A stretch of 40,327 bases of DNA from Chitinophagaceae bacterium (GTDB lineage: Bacteria; Bacteroidota; Bacteroidia; Chitinophagales; Chitinophagaceae): positions 1-40,327 of the forward strand of contig JANYCA010000158.1 in the NCBI GenBank assembly GCA_025360525.1, written 5' to 3'. A program made the position numbers and the translations under genes. The first letter of the stretch is position 1. Each line of letters begins with the position of its first letter. The notes under the pieces are model-generated. The model made no database searches. It saw nothing but the letters and a program-made list of their open reading frames with translations, and was not told where the DNA came from. Positions 17,592 through 26,966 of the stretch are shown in pieces.

Positions 17592-18406
17592 TAACGATCA
17601 ATAAAATACTGCTGTTTTGTATGGGTAGTTTAGTGGTATTAAGTGCAGCAGCACAGCAGGATTCAACGTTCAGCTACTCAAAATTAATGCCAGGCGAATT
17701 TTCTTATTTTAATGTAGATAACCTTGATAATGTTTATTTGGTTACCGCCAGCAATCAGCTAAAAAAATATTATCCCAACGGCGATTCTGCCGGGGTGTTT
17801 AACGATGTACGCACCTATGGCAAACTGTTTTCTATTGATGTAACCAATCCGTTAAAACTGTTGCTGTACTACCAGAATTTCAGCACCATCGTAGTGCTGG
17901 ACAGGTTTCTCAACATACGGAATGTGATTAATCTTCGCAAACAAAACATCTTTAATGTAAAAGCCATTGGCAGTAGTTACGATAATAATATCTGGGTGTT
18001 TGATGAAGGCGATGGCAAGATTAAAAAAATAGATGACAATGGCCAGGTACTTTCAGAAACGGTTGATCTTAGAATGATATTCGATACCATTCCATCTCCA
18101 TCTCAGTTGATAGACCAGGATGGATTTGTGCACCTGTACGACCCTGAGAAAGGGTTTTATATTTTTGACATTTACGGGGCATTAAAAAATAAAATCCCTT
18201 TTTTGCAATGGAAAAATGTGGAGGTGATCGACAAAAAATTATACGGTTTTAGCGGCAGTATTTTGTATCAATATCAACCTGGCTCTTTGCAGCTGAAAGA
18301 ATATAAACTGCCCGTTGCGTTTGCTAATGCATTGCAGATAAAAGCCAGCAATGGTAGTATTTACCTGCTACAAAAAAATGGGCTACTTAGGTATCTAGTA
18401 AAGTAA
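17588..18406 (+). CDS. Secreted protein of unknown function, beta-propeller-like
   Basis: The 272-residue product has a signal peptide (hydrophobic ~7-20, probable cleavage after SAAA). The rest alternates beta-strands with loops and has repeats resembling propeller blades ([60 protein letters not shown]). No catalytic motif is seen. The four-base overlap with lpxH and the 25-base gap to the mechanosensitive channel gene suggest one envelope-related operon. A role in the outer membrane or periplasm is a guess from this context. Confidence 0.8.
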   Translation: MITINKILLFCMGSLVVLSAAAQQDSTFSYSKLMPGEFSYFNVDNLDNVYLVTASNQLKKYYPNGDSAGVFNDVRTYGKLFSIDVTNPLKLLLYYQNFSTIVVLDRFLNIRNVINLRKQNIFNVKAIGSSYDNNIWVFDEGDGKIKKIDDNGQVLSETVDLRMIFDTIPSPSQLIDQDGFVHLYDPEKGFYIFDIYGALKNKIPFLQWKNVEVIDKKLYGFSGSILYQYQPGSLQLKEYKLPVAFANALQIKASNGSIYLLQKNGLLRYLVK

Positions 18407-18431
18407 TTATTCAGTTTCCAAATTTTATCCA

Positions 18432-19505
18432 ATGGAATTTTTAGACAAAGTATTTTTTGATAATACCGTAAGGTCCTACCTGGTTGTAGGAGGCATTATT
18501 TTTTTGGTTTTTTTGTTTAAAAGATATTTAAGCCGTTACCTGGCATCGCTTACGTACAGAATTGCTAACAGGATTTTTAAAAATGTTGATAAGAGGAATT
18601 ACATCGATTTTGTTTCCGACCCGATACAATGGTTTATGGTAATCACCATTGCAGTGTTTGCCATTGATAAACTAAATTTTCCTTCGGTCTTGCACTTTAA
18701 AATTTATGGTCACACTTCCGAAGACATCATAGAAAGAATTGGCCCGGGCATTATGATTGCAACCTTCACCTGGCTGTTGCTCCGGCTCATTGATTTTATC
18801 GCAATAGTGCTGGAACAAAGGGCTAACCAAACACCTGATGTAAGGGATAACCAGTTAATTGTTTTCTTTAGAGATTTTTTAAAAGTTATCATCGGAATAA
18901 TTGGCGTGCTGTGGGTTGTTAAGGCCAGTTTTTACCAACCAATCGGCAATGTGCTAACCGGGTTAAGTATTGTAGGCGCTGGTCTTGCACTGGCTGCCAA
19001 GGAAAGTTTAGAAAACCTGATTGCCTCTTTCATCATCTTTTTTGATAAACCCTTTTTTACCGGCGACCTTGTAAAGGTAAATACAGTTACCGGCGTAGTG
19101 GAGCACATTGGCTTAAGGAGTACAAGGGTGCGCACGGGAGAAAAAACATTAATTACAATACCCAACAAACAAATGGTAGACTCCATGGTAGACAACTGGA
19201 GTATGCGTACCGGAAGGCGTGCAGAAATTAAACTGGACTTGCATCCGCAAACCAATGCCGCTGCCATTGAAAAATTTATTGAACATACCGGCCAATTACT
19301 GGAATCCAATAAATCAGTCATTGAGTCTTACAACGTCTCGTTAAAAGATATCAGCAGAAATGGCATATCGGTAGTAGTGGAATATTTCACCTCTCCCGTA
19401 TCTCTCAGCGAATTTGATGCTTTAAAACAGGATTTATTATTGTCTCTAAAAAAGCAAATGGAACAGGATGAAATTGAGATGATGGTGGGGAATATGCCGG
19501 GCTGA
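18432..19505 (+). CDS. MscS-family mechanosensitive ion channel
   Basis: This 357-residue inner-membrane channel is expected to open under membrane tension and release solutes in osmotic downshock. Three or four hydrophobic helices occupy residues ~15-165. The pore helix and beta domain follow, with the family signature GLSIVGAGLALAAKESLENL, then FIIFFDKPFFTGDLVKV, GVVEHIGLRSTRVRT and ITIPNKQMVDSMVDNWS. The C-terminal ~100 residues form the cytoplasmic vestibule. It is co-oriented with lpxH and the propeller-like gene. A repeat element begins 48 bases after the stop. Confidence 0.93.
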   Translation: MEFLDKVFFDNTVRSYLVVGGIIFLVFLFKRYLSRYLASLTYRIANRIFKNVDKRNYIDFVSDPIQWFMVITIAVFAIDKLNFPSVLHFKIYGHTSEDIIERIGPGIMIATFTWLLLRLIDFIAIVLEQRANQTPDVRDNQLIVFFRDFLKVIIGIIGVLWVVKASFYQPIGNVLTGLSIVGAGLALAAKESLENLIASFIIFFDKPFFTGDLVKVNTVTGVVEHIGLRSTRVRTGEKTLITIPNKQMVDSMVDNWSMRTGRRAEIKLDLHPQTNAAAIEKFIEHTGQLLESNKSVIESYNVSLKDISRNGISVVVEYFTSPVSLSEFDALKQDLLLSLKKQMEQDEIEMMVGNMPG

Positions 19506-19846
19506 TGGAATTTGGTTTTGGGATAATATTCACAGTCCGTGTGCGTTCTGTCGGCCTCATAAAAAAGACGTTAAGAAAATTTGAAAGTGTGGCGTTAAGA
19601 AATGAAATTGTTGTTACAGATGACAGGAATTGCAATTTGCCGGTAAGTTGCACAGAAGCCCGGTTAAATACTCAAGTTGGAGCTAATTTCATTTTAGCCA
19701 GATATTCAAATTTTTAGTCTTTTTAATGGAGCCTTGATTTTTTTGCTACTTTTTATATCAAGACAAAAAGTAAACAGAGCGTAACGCAATACGGCGAGAC
19801 TTGCAACATTTCTACCCACTACTATTAAATTACTCCCCTAAAATTT
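19506..19846. other. Intergenic region mscS/selD, occupied by a repeat element
   Basis: The 341 bases between these convergent genes hold the second copy of the long inverted repeat. Short open frames on both strands here follow the repeat arms and have no protein features. The last ~75 bases show nothing recognisable. Confidence 0.7.
19553..19772. repeat. Long imperfect inverted repeat plus hairpin (copy 2)
   Basis: The left arm 19553-19609 and right arm 19681-19733 are imperfect inverted copies sharing TAAAAAGAC, AAAATTTGAA, TGGC and AAATGAAATT blocks. Behind the right arm come CTTGATTTTTTT, TACTTTTT (19747-19754), loop ATATCAAGAC and AAAAAGTA (19765-19772). The order of arms, CTTGAT, T-rich stem, ATCAAG and A-rich stem is the same as in copy 1 at 8948-9174, while the arm sequences have diverged. 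The hairpin could serve as a shared terminator for the convergent mscS and selD genes. Confidence 0.7.
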
Positions 19847-20944
19847 CTACACCACTTTCACCACCCATGTTTCTTTGCTGACTATTTCCCCAACGGGTAC
19901 ATTAAACTTACCCAATCCGTTCTGGAGCAAAATGTTTTTAACTGCTTCTACAGCCGCAGGAGCTACCGCAATTAATAAACCCCCACTTGTTTGTGGGTCG
20001 GCCAAAATAGCTTTTTGGTATTCCGTGATGCTGCCGATTTTTTCGCCATAGCTATCCCAGTTTCTGCCCGTACCGCCGGGTATAGATTTTTGGTCAATAT
20101 AAAAATCTATATCATCAATAATGGTAGGTATGGTTGCAAAATTTACAACTGCACTTACTCCACTGCCTTCGGCCATCTCCACTAAATGCCCAAGCAAAGC
20201 AAAGCCGGTAACATCTGTCATGGCATTCACTCCTTTTACAGCGCCCATCAATTCACCAATTTTATTTAGTTGCATCATTTGCTTTGCGGCAATGCCTTTA
20301 TGTTCTTCTTTTAAAATTCCCTTTTTTTCGGCAGTGGTTAAAATTCCCACACCCAATGGCTTGGTTAAAAACAATACATCGCCGGCTTGTGCCTGATTGT
20401 TTTGCTTGATGTTGGCTATCAGTACAAACCCATTTACTGCCAGGCCAAAAATTGGTTCGGGCGAATCGATGCTATGGCCCCCCGCTAGTGGTATACCAGC
20501 TTCTGCACAAATACTACGACTGCCTTCAATTACTTTTTGGGCAACCTCCGGTGGTAATAAATTGATGGGCCAGCCCAGGATGGCTATGGCCAGTGCAGGC
20601 TTGCCGCCCATGGCATAAACATCACTGATGGCATTGGCACTTGCTATGCGGCCAAACTCGTATGGATCATCCACAATGGGCATAAAAAAATCGGTAGTAG
20701 AAATGAGTGCTATGCCATTATTCATATCGTACACAGCTGCGTCATCCTTACTGTGATTGCCCACCAATAAATTTTTATTGTCGGGCATGGCAAAATTGCT
20801 GCTTAAAATCTGATCTAATATTTTGGGAGATATTTTGCAGCCGCAGCCGGCACCATGAGAGTATTGCGTTAATTTAACAGGAGCCTGTAGATTCACCTCA
20901 ACGGGAGACAATTCTGAAACAATTACGTTCGGATTATTTTGCAT
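19847..20944 (-). CDS. selD: Selenide, water dikinase (selenophosphate synthetase), Cys form
   Basis: SelD makes monoselenophosphate from selenide and ATP in the cytoplasm. The N-terminus has [13 protein letters not shown]; both cysteines are TGC codons, so it is a cysteine rather than a selenocysteine enzyme. Cys and Lys positions match E. coli Cys17 and Lys20. Other signatures are [54 protein letters not shown] and [15 protein letters not shown] 20944 is chosen, giving 365 residues; an in-frame TTG at 20968 would add eight. It is last in the mnmH-X-selD operon, 42 bases after X, so its product probably feeds MnmH. Confidence 0.95.
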   Translation of the reverse strand: MQNNPNVIVSELSPVEVNLQAPVKLTQYSHGAGCGCKISPKILDQILSSNFAMPDNKNLLVGNHSKDDAAVYDMNNGIALISTTDFFMPIVDDPYEFGRIASANAISDVYAMGGKPALAIAILGWPINLLPPEVAQKVIEGSRSICAEAGIPLAGGHSIDSPEPIFGLAVNGFVLIANIKQNNQAQAGDVLFLTKPLGVGILTTAEKKGILKEEHKGIAAKQMMQLNKIGELMGAVKGVNAMTDVTGFALLGHLVEMAEGSGVSAVVNFATIPTIIDDIDFYIDQKSIPGGTGRNWDSYGEKIGSITEYQKAILADPQTSGGLLIAVAPAAVEAVKNILLQNGLGKFNVPVGEIVSKETWVVKVV

Positions 20945-20986
20945 GTTGGTTATCTTATTTATTTTCAACTAATGAAAGTTTTTTAA

Positions 20987-22417
20987 TTATTGTTGCCCTC
21001 TTTTTTTTCTTCTTAAAATTATTGCGGCATTACTTTTAAGGTCGGCGGTAAAGCGAACATCGTACACATTTTCTCCATCTCTTACCACCAGTAAGCCTGT
21101 GTTGGGTGGTATCTCACCCAGGTTTTCTGCATACATTACCAGTTTAATGCTATCCGGTGTATTTTCATTGATGTAGATAGTTTTGCTGTTAGCTCTTGTG
21201 GTTAATCCCACCTTCGAAAAAATAACATTGCCATTCATTACTACGGTAACCGTATCGCCATCTACCTCACCATTATCATACAATGTAAGTACCAAACTAT
21301 CCGACTCAAAATAAACGGCCTGCTCTGTTTTGATGGTTCTTTTTTCCAGGTCTGCTGCACCTTGCGTGATGGAAGGCGCAACAATTGTAATGGGCGTCGT
21401 ATTTGGTTTGGGTGGCGTTACAATCGAAACAGTTTCCGGCGTTTTTACTGTCACAGATGCTGGTTTAGATGGAGCAGCTGTTGCTGTTGTTGCTGTTGGT
21501 TTAGGCGCAGCTGTTGTTGCTACTGCAACAGGCGGTGCAATAGGTTTTGGTTTTGGAGCCGGTGCTGTAGGCACTGATTTTTCAGGCTTTTTTATGGGCG
21601 CTGCAACAGTTACAACCGGCACTGGTATTGGTGCAGGCGGTGGTGGAATGGTATATTTTACAGTGTATTTTGTGATGGAGTTATAAAGGCTTTTTCGCTG
21701 AACCGATGGCGCCTGAACTTTAGCTACGGCAGCTGTTGGCTTTTTAATAACAGTCGCTAATGCGATGGTAGCTTTTGCAATGGCAGGTATTACCAACTCG
21801 GGTTCTGGTACTGGAGCAACTGGTTTTTCAACTTCAATTTTTGCTGGTACTGCAGGTATTGCTACAATAGCTGTAGCCAGAGTTTTGGCCGGTTGGGTAT
21901 AAGACAATTTACTAACCAGTTGTAAGGTATCCAGTCTTTTATAAAGAGCTGTTGACTTAAAATCAATTTTTCTTTTGAGCGTTGCTGTGCCGGTTGCAGA
22001 TAAATAATGCCTTGTACGGTTGGTGCTCCAGGTGCCTGTCATTACCATTTCTGTATCAGAAAAAATCAGAGAAAGTATCATCGTTTTCTTTACCTGCTTG
22101 GGTGGATTGATACTAAAATTATGTTCCAGAAAACCTTCGTCTTCAATAATTACTTCATTGCCTTTTAATTTAATGGAGATATCCTGTATGCCGGGTTCTT
22201 CAATACCACCTTGCTTGCCATCTTTAAAAAATACAACCCTTGAGTAGCCGGTATATTTGCCTTTATCTTCACTTACAGATATCTCGTAGGGCAGGTGAAG
22301 TTTTAAGGAGTCTACATACATTTCTCCCTTCCACATGCCGGTAATATCCTGTGCTGCCACTGTGCCCGAAAACAACAGTAACGCAATAATTATTTTAAAA
22401 ATTAAGAGTCTTTTCAT
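20987..22417 (-). CDS. Secreted Pro/Ala/Thr-rich protein of unknown function in the selenium operon
   Basis: The 476-residue product has a signal peptide (hydrophobic ~5-20, VAAQ near 23). Next is a compact beta-rich N-terminal domain (~24-155, starting DITGMWKGEMYV, lipocalin-like in feel). A long Pro/Ala/Thr/Lys/Val-rich linker (~185-355, e.g. YTIPPPPAPIPVPVVTVAA) follows. A C-terminal beta domain (~370-465: LTLYDNGEVDGDTVTVVMNG, IYINENTPDSIKLVMYAENL) ends in a basic tail RRKKRGQQ. Similar C-terminal domains occur in other secreted Bacteroidota proteins. Its start overlaps the end of mnmH by 23 bases and selD follows closely, so co-expression is likely. There is no Cys or metal motif to link it chemically to selenium. 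Confidence 0.85.
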   Translation of the reverse strand: MKRLLIFKIIIALLLFSGTVAAQDITGMWKGEMYVDSLKLHLPYEISVSEDKGKYTGYSRVVFFKDGKQGGIEEPGIQDISIKLKGNEVIIEDEGFLEHNFSINPPKQVKKTMILSLIFSDTEMVMTGTWSTNRTRHYLSATGTATLKRKIDFKSTALYKRLDTLQLVSKLSYTQPAKTLATAIVAIPAVPAKIEVEKPVAPVPEPELVIPAIAKATIALATVIKKPTAAVAKVQAPSVQRKSLYNSITKYTVKYTIPPPPAPIPVPVVTVAAPIKKPEKSVPTAPAPKPKPIAPPVAVATTAAPKPTATTATAAPSKPASVTVKTPETVSIVTPPKPNTTPITIVAPSITQGAADLEKRTIKTEQAVYFESDSLVLTLYDNGEVDGDTVTVVMNGNVIFSKVGLTTRANSKTIYINENTPDSIKLVMYAENLGEIPPNTGLLVVRDGENVYDVRFTADLKSNAAIILRRKKRGQQ

Positions 22418-23528
22418 GAATCAAACTATTGGTGATGGATACTGCATCTACCTCATTGCAAGGTATGGTACTCAATAAGGCTTTTACTTCTTCCCTGTTG
22501 TACAATCCTTTTAAATACCATTTATCATAGTAAGTAAGCAAAATCCTAAAGCATTCTTTAAAATTATTTTCCAGCAAATGATTGATGGCGTTTTTTGTTT
22601 CCATTCCGCCGAGCCTTTTTTGTATGCGCATTACAGCGTTAACCAATTTTTCTTTTTCATACCGGCCATATTCCAGGGTAAGATAATCCAACCGTTGTTC
22701 AAAAGTGATATCAACAAAACATACGGGACTGCTTCGCATATTTCCCCAAAATGGCATGGGTATTTGTAAATTACCAATACGCTGACTTTCGTCTTCAATC
22801 CAGATGGTTGGATGGCCACTAACTGCTTGTTGATGATTGGTGTTATTTTCCAATGGCCTTGCAACAACCGCCAGGGCTTCTGCCAGCATGTTTTCGAACA
22901 TTTCCTGCGAAGGCTGTGGCTTTTCTCCCAAAGCACCAAAGGCTGATCCTTTATGATTAGCCAGCCCTTCCAGGTCTATAACAGGATGGCCAATTTTTTT
23001 TAGCTGCTGAATAATTAATGTTTTTCCACTGCCGGTATAGCCGCCTACAATGGTGATTGGATATTTTTTTTCAAATTGATCTCTTACCCATTTTCTATAT
23101 GCTTTGTACCCACCAATGATGGTGTACACCTTAAACCCATATAAATCTAACAGCCAGGCAATGCCTGCACTTCGCATGCCGCCACGCCAGCAATGCACCA
23201 CCACACTGTTACCAGCATTTACAGGTGTGTCGGGTGTTTTAATTTTGTTGGTTGCTTTCTTAACCAAAGTCAAAAGGTTTTCTACTTCTTCAACAACCTT
23301 CCGCATTTTTAAGCCAAAGTAATCGAGGCCAATTTTTATTGCCTGTTCCCTGCTTTCTTGCTTATAGGCGGTGCCTATTACTTTTCTTTCTTCGTCGGTA
23401 AATAAGGGGATGCTGTGTGCGCCCGGGATATGTGCATGCAGGTATTCGCCCGGACTACGTACATCAAGCACCGGGTGGGTTTTAGCCATTCCTATAAATT
23501 GTTCTATGGTTATTTTTTGAACTGCCAT
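22395..23528 (-). CDS. mnmH: tRNA 2-selenouridine synthase
   Basis: MnmH (SelU) converts 2-thiouridine at the wobble position of certain tRNAs to 2-selenouridine, using selenophosphate from SelD. The N-terminal rhodanese domain (~1-140) has LDVRSPGEYLHAHIPGA and the catalytic Cys113 in VVVHCWRGGMRSAG. The C-terminal part has a P-loop VGGYTGSGKT (161-170) and EGLANHKGSAFG. The length, 377 residues, is normal. It is first in the operon and overlaps the next gene by 23 bases. Because selD here is the cysteine form and no selA/selB is visible, tRNA modification is the likely use of selenium in this organism, though the rest of the genome is unseen. Confidence 0.94.
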   Translation of the reverse strand: MAVQKITIEQFIGMAKTHPVLDVRSPGEYLHAHIPGAHSIPLFTDEERKVIGTAYKQESREQAIKIGLDYFGLKMRKVVEEVENLLTLVKKATNKIKTPDTPVNAGNSVVVHCWRGGMRSAGIAWLLDLYGFKVYTIIGGYKAYRKWVRDQFEKKYPITIVGGYTGSGKTLIIQQLKKIGHPVIDLEGLANHKGSAFGALGEKPQPSQEMFENMLAEALAVVARPLENNTNHQQAVSGHPTIWIEDESQRIGNLQIPMPFWGNMRSSPVCFVDITFEQRLDYLTLEYGRYEKEKLVNAVMRIQKRLGGMETKNAINHLLENNFKECFRILLTYYDKWYLKGLYNREEVKALLSTIPCNEVDAVSITNSLIHEKTLNF

Positions 23529-23702
23529 TGTTTAATCCCAACCTCATTTTATAAAGTTAATTACCCTTCGAATGAATAAAGATATTTCGTACAACGCTGA
23601 AGACAATGCTGCCACCAAAAGTGGAAGCATGTGTTAAAAATATTTTTTTGAACTGCATCATTTATGTATGCAAATTCAACCTGCAAAGCAAATTATTTGC
23701 AA

Positions 23703-23729
23703 GAAAAAGCCGCTGAAAAAATCAACGGC
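23703..23729 (-). terminator. Intrinsic terminator downstream of rho
   Basis: On the minus strand GCCGTTGA and TCAGCGGC form an 8-bp stem (one G-T pair) around a five-T loop, followed by a T5 run. It lies 33 bases after the rho stop codon. It ends the rho transcript before the mnmH operon. Confidence 0.7.
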
Positions 23730-23761
23730 CTTAAAGTATTTTCATCATTCACACCTTTGTC

Positions 23762-25438
23762 TTAACCGTTCATGCTCGTCAAAAACTCAATATTATCCCT
23801 CGTGCCTTTCATATTTTTCAATAAAGTATTTAATGCTTCCTCGGGGTTCATATCAGCCATATGCTTGCGCAATACCCACATACGCTGGAAGGTTTCTTTG
23901 TCCAGCAATAAATCGTCTCTACGGGTGCTTGATGCTACTATATCAATGGCAGGGTAAATGCGGCGGTTGCTCAGTCTTCTGTCAAGCTGCAACTCCATGT
24001 TACCGGTACCTTTAAATTCTTCAAAAATAACCTCATCCATTTTGCTACCGGTATCTACCAGCGCTGTTGCAATAATGGTAAGTGAGCCGCCAAATTCTAT
24101 TTTACGTGCGGCACCAAAAAACTGTTTTGGTTTTTGCATGGCGTTGGCTTCCACACCACCGCTCAATACTTTACCACTCGAAGGAGCCACTGTATTGTGT
24201 GCCCTTGCAAGCCTTGTAATGCTATCCAATAATATTACCACATCGTGCCCGCATTCTACCAGGCGCTTTGCTTTTTGCAGGGCAATGGTGCTAACTTTTA
24301 CATGTTTTTCTGCCGGTTCGTCAAAAGTGCTTGCAATTACCTCTGCCTTTACACTTCTTTCCATATCTGTTACCTCTTCCGGTCTTTCATCTACCAGTAC
24401 AATCATCAGGTAACACTCAGGGTGATTTTCAGCGATGGCGTTTGCCAGTTCTTTCAGCAACATTGTTTTACCCGTTTTTGGCTGAGCAACAATTAATCCA
24501 CGCTGTCCCTTACCGATGGGGGTAAACAAATCCATTATTCTGGTGCTGTAATTATTGGATTGGGTGGTAAGATTCAGCTTTTCAAATGGGAACAAGGGCG
24601 TAAGGTAATCGAATGGAACCCTGTCTCTTACTTCATCCGGGCTTTTACCGTTGATGGTTTCTACTTTTAATAAAGCAAAATATTTTTCTCCTTCTTTTGG
24701 AGGACGTACAGACCCGTAAACCGTATCGCCGGTTTTTAACCCAAACAATTTTATTTGCGAGGGAGAAACATAAATATCATCGGGAGAAGAAAGGTAGTTG
24801 TAATCGCTGCTGCGTAAAAAGCCGTACCCGTCGGGCATCATTTCCAAAACACCTTCACCTAAAATAACACCGTCAAACTCAATATTAAAAACCTGGTTGT
24901 CTCTTCTTTGCTGGTATTGCTTAGCTGGATATTGCGGCATGTTTGATTCCTGGCTTTGCAGCTCAGGTTGTTGCTGCTGAATATCATCTTCCTCCTGCAA
25001 CAAAGATGCAATGGCCGCAGGAATAGTACTTTGTTCGTTGGTGATCGGTTGCAAATCTTCCTCGTCGTCTTCGTTTTCTGGTTCCGGTTTTCTATGAACA
25101 GGCTTTTTTTTCTCTGCAACTATTTCAACCCTTTTAGCGGGTTTATGTTCTGGCTTTGGCTCGGCTTTTACTTCTGCTTTGGATTCTGCTTTGGGTTCTG
25201 CCCTTTGCCTTTCTTTAGCCTGTTCTTCGGGAACTTCAATAGGCTTTATGATGCGCTTTCTTTTGGGCTTTTCACTAGCAACAGCCGGAGTTTCGGTAGT
25301 TTTTACCGATTGGGCTTCTATGATTTTCATAACCAAATCCTGCTTATCAAATTTCTTAAAGTTGGGTATGTCTAGCTGCTCAGCAATATCGTGCAGCTCA
25401 GGAACGAGCATGTCGTTCAGTTGTATAATGTCGTACAT
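23762..25438 (-). CDS. rho: Transcription termination factor Rho with extended N-terminal region
   Basis: Rho is a hexameric RNA helicase that ends transcription. The 558-residue product is longer than the ~420 of E. coli. A Rho_N domain (~1-40: [20 protein letters not shown]) is followed by a ~145-residue charged, low-complexity insert rich in Lys/Glu/Ala/Pro then Glu/Gln. The RNA-binding cold-shock domain ([20 protein letters not shown]) and ATPase domain follow, with Walker [29 protein letters not shown] and [14 protein letters not shown]. Such inserts are usual in Bacteroidota Rho. A probable terminator lies just downstream. A 309-base gap precedes the gene. Confidence 0.96.
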   Translation of the reverse strand: MYDIIQLNDMLVPELHDIAEQLDIPNFKKFDKQDLVMKIIEAQSVKTTETPAVASEKPKRKRIIKPIEVPEEQAKERQRAEPKAESKAEVKAEPKPEHKPAKRVEIVAEKKKPVHRKPEPENEDDEEDLQPITNEQSTIPAAIASLLQEEDDIQQQQPELQSQESNMPQYPAKQYQQRRDNQVFNIEFDGVILGEGVLEMMPDGYGFLRSSDYNYLSSPDDIYVSPSQIKLFGLKTGDTVYGSVRPPKEGEKYFALLKVETINGKSPDEVRDRVPFDYLTPLFPFEKLNLTTQSNNYSTRIMDLFTPIGKGQRGLIVAQPKTGKTMLLKELANAIAENHPECYLMIVLVDERPEEVTDMERSVKAEVIASTFDEPAEKHVKVSTIALQKAKRLVECGHDVVILLDSITRLARAHNTVAPSSGKVLSGGVEANAMQKPKQFFGAARKIEFGGSLTIIATALVDTGSKMDEVIFEEFKGTGNMELQLDRRLSNRRIYPAIDIVASSTRRDDLLLDKETFQRMWVLRKHMADMNPEEALNTLLKNMKGTRDNIEFLTSMNG

Positions 25439-25747
25439 AAAGTCAATGAAAATGAATTTTTCAAAAAAAGATCAGCTTGTTAAACTTGAAAAAAAGTCAA
25501 TTGAATCGGATGAGAATTTTAATTGATGGAATGTGAACGTCTGATGCAATGCAAAATTGGAGAGACCTTGTCGCAATATTCCAGCACAATATTACAGTGT
25601 TTTTTTAGATTACTGAAAAATAATTCCTCATTCGCATCTTTTTATGCATAAAACCCCAGGCAACTCCTGTGAATATATTGCAAACCGGAAGGAAAAAAAC
25701 AAGAAAAGCAGTTGACAACAACAAAGAAAACAGCTTTAATGTATGTT
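25439..25747. other. Intergenic region upstream of rho
   Basis: These 309 bases lie between the rho start and the 3' end of the dehydrogenase gene, both on the minus strand. No exact minus-strand TAnnTTTG box, gene or strong hairpin was seen. It should hold the rho promoter and possibly an autoregulatory leader, but nothing specific can be pointed to. Confidence 0.5.
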
Positions 25748-26731
25748 TTATACAACCTTGTTTTCCAGGGTAGCCCCTGCAACAAATGCATCGATATTTG
25801 TTAAGGTAACCTGCGCAATTTGCGACAAGGCTTCCTCTGTAAAAAACCCCTGGTGTGCTGTTACCAGAACATTAGGAAAACTCATCAGGCGCATTATAAT
25901 ATCATCCTGTATAATATTTTCTGACAGATCATTGAAAAACAGTTTCTCTTCCTGCTCATATACATCAAGACCCAAGTACCCAATCTTACCGGTCTTTAAA
26001 CCATCTATTGCATCGCTGGTATCTATTAGTGCACCGCGGCTGGTGTTAATTAACATTACCCCTTCTTTCATCATTGAAATGCTGTGTTCATTTATGATGT
26101 GCCTGGTTTGCTCTGTAAGCGGACAATGCAGGGAAATAATATCACTTTGCTCCAGCAAATCGATCAGCGGCAGGTAGTGTACCTGCCTTGCTGCCAGCGC
26201 CGGATTAGCCATTAAATCGAACGCCAGCACGTTACAGCCGAACCCCTGCATAATATCACAAAAAACCTCTCCTATTTTGCCTGTGCCTATTACCCCAACT
26301 GTTTTTCCGTGCAAATCGAAACCCGTTAATCTGTCAAGCGAAAAGTTGCCCTCTCTAACACGATTATAGGCTTTATGCGTTTTACGGTTTAGCGTTAAAA
26401 TCAGTGCCAGCGCATGTTCGGCCACAGCATAGGGTGAATAAGCCGGTACTCTTACCACGGTGATGCCGTTTAATTTGGCACTTTCAATGTTCACATTATT
26501 AAAACCTGCACAGCGCAAAGCAACCAGTTGTATACCCAGCTTTTTAAGTGCTGATAACACACCCGTATTTAGTTTATCATTTACAAAGGCGCAAATGCCT
26601 TCGCAACCTGCAGCAAGGTTAACTGTTTGCTCATTTAATGGTGCTTCAAAATAGATGATTTCGTGGGTACTTACATAGCGATCGAAAAATTCCCTGTCGT
26701 ATGACTTAGTGGAGAAAAATGCAATTTTCAT
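25748..26731 (-). CDS. ldhA: 2-hydroxyacid dehydrogenase, D-lactate dehydrogenase type
   Basis: This NAD-dependent cytoplasmic enzyme probably interconverts pyruvate and D-lactate. The 327-residue product has the D-isomer dehydrogenase layout. The substrate-domain motif CAGFNNVNIESAKLNGI is followed by the Rossmann glycine motif GVIGTGKIGEVF, DIISLHCPLTEQTRHIIN, the catalytic Arg in NTSRGALID, the Glu region GLDVYEQEEKLFF, and the His in VTAHQGFFTEEAL. The fit to fermentative LdhA (two-domain ~330 residues with an FF segment after the Glu) is good, but other 2-hydroxyacid substrates cannot be excluded. It is divergent from asnS. Confidence 0.88.
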   Translation of the reverse strand: MKIAFFSTKSYDREFFDRYVSTHEIIYFEAPLNEQTVNLAAGCEGICAFVNDKLNTGVLSALKKLGIQLVALRCAGFNNVNIESAKLNGITVVRVPAYSPYAVAEHALALILTLNRKTHKAYNRVREGNFSLDRLTGFDLHGKTVGVIGTGKIGEVFCDIMQGFGCNVLAFDLMANPALAARQVHYLPLIDLLEQSDIISLHCPLTEQTRHIINEHSISMMKEGVMLINTSRGALIDTSDAIDGLKTGKIGYLGLDVYEQEEKLFFNDLSENIIQDDIIMRLMSFPNVLVTAHQGFFTEEALSQIAQVTLTNIDAFVAGATLENKVV

Positions 26732-26939
26732 GTAGTGAAGTTACGTGTTCTGTCTTAGCGGATTCAAATGAAATGATATGTATGAATGAATTTTTTATTG
26801 GCAGATTTTTAAATAAATCTTGAATAATTATTCAACTAAAGTGACGTGACGAAGAAAAAATTTCGCCGTGTTGAATAATGTGCAGTTTAATACTTTAATT
26901 GAATGCAATCCCTCTATTATCACCGTTAACACAATAGCA

Positions 26940-26947
26940 TATATTTG
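26940..26947 (+). promoter_or_regulatory. Bacteroidota -7 promoter box for asnS
   Basis: TATATTTG matches TAnnTTTG and ends 19 bases before the ATG at 26967. It rules out the longer open frame that begins at 26868, because that start would be upstream of the transcription start. Confidence 0.6.
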
Positions 26948-26966
26948 CAGCCTTAAAAACAGGCAT

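Noticed and set aside
19505..19717. Short plus-strand open frame behind mscS, and the minus-strand one at 19405-19653
   Set aside because: Both lie largely within the inverted-repeat element and show no protein features.
20820..20850. Possible selenocysteine codon in selD
   Set aside because: Both cysteine positions in the active-site motif are TGC; no TGA is present.
21330..21686. Gly/Val/Ala-rich open frame opposite the selenium-operon protein
   Set aside because: It is the antisense of the Pro/Ala/Thr-rich linker; such low-complexity DNA is open in several frames by composition.
24956..25375. Long Phe-rich open frame opposite the rho N-terminal insert
   Set aside because: Antisense of the Lys/Glu-rich low-complexity segment; no start context or domain.
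26868..26966. Longer asnS start at 26868
   Set aside because: The extension precedes the TATATTTG box and has no family match; ATG 26967 gives the usual N-terminus.
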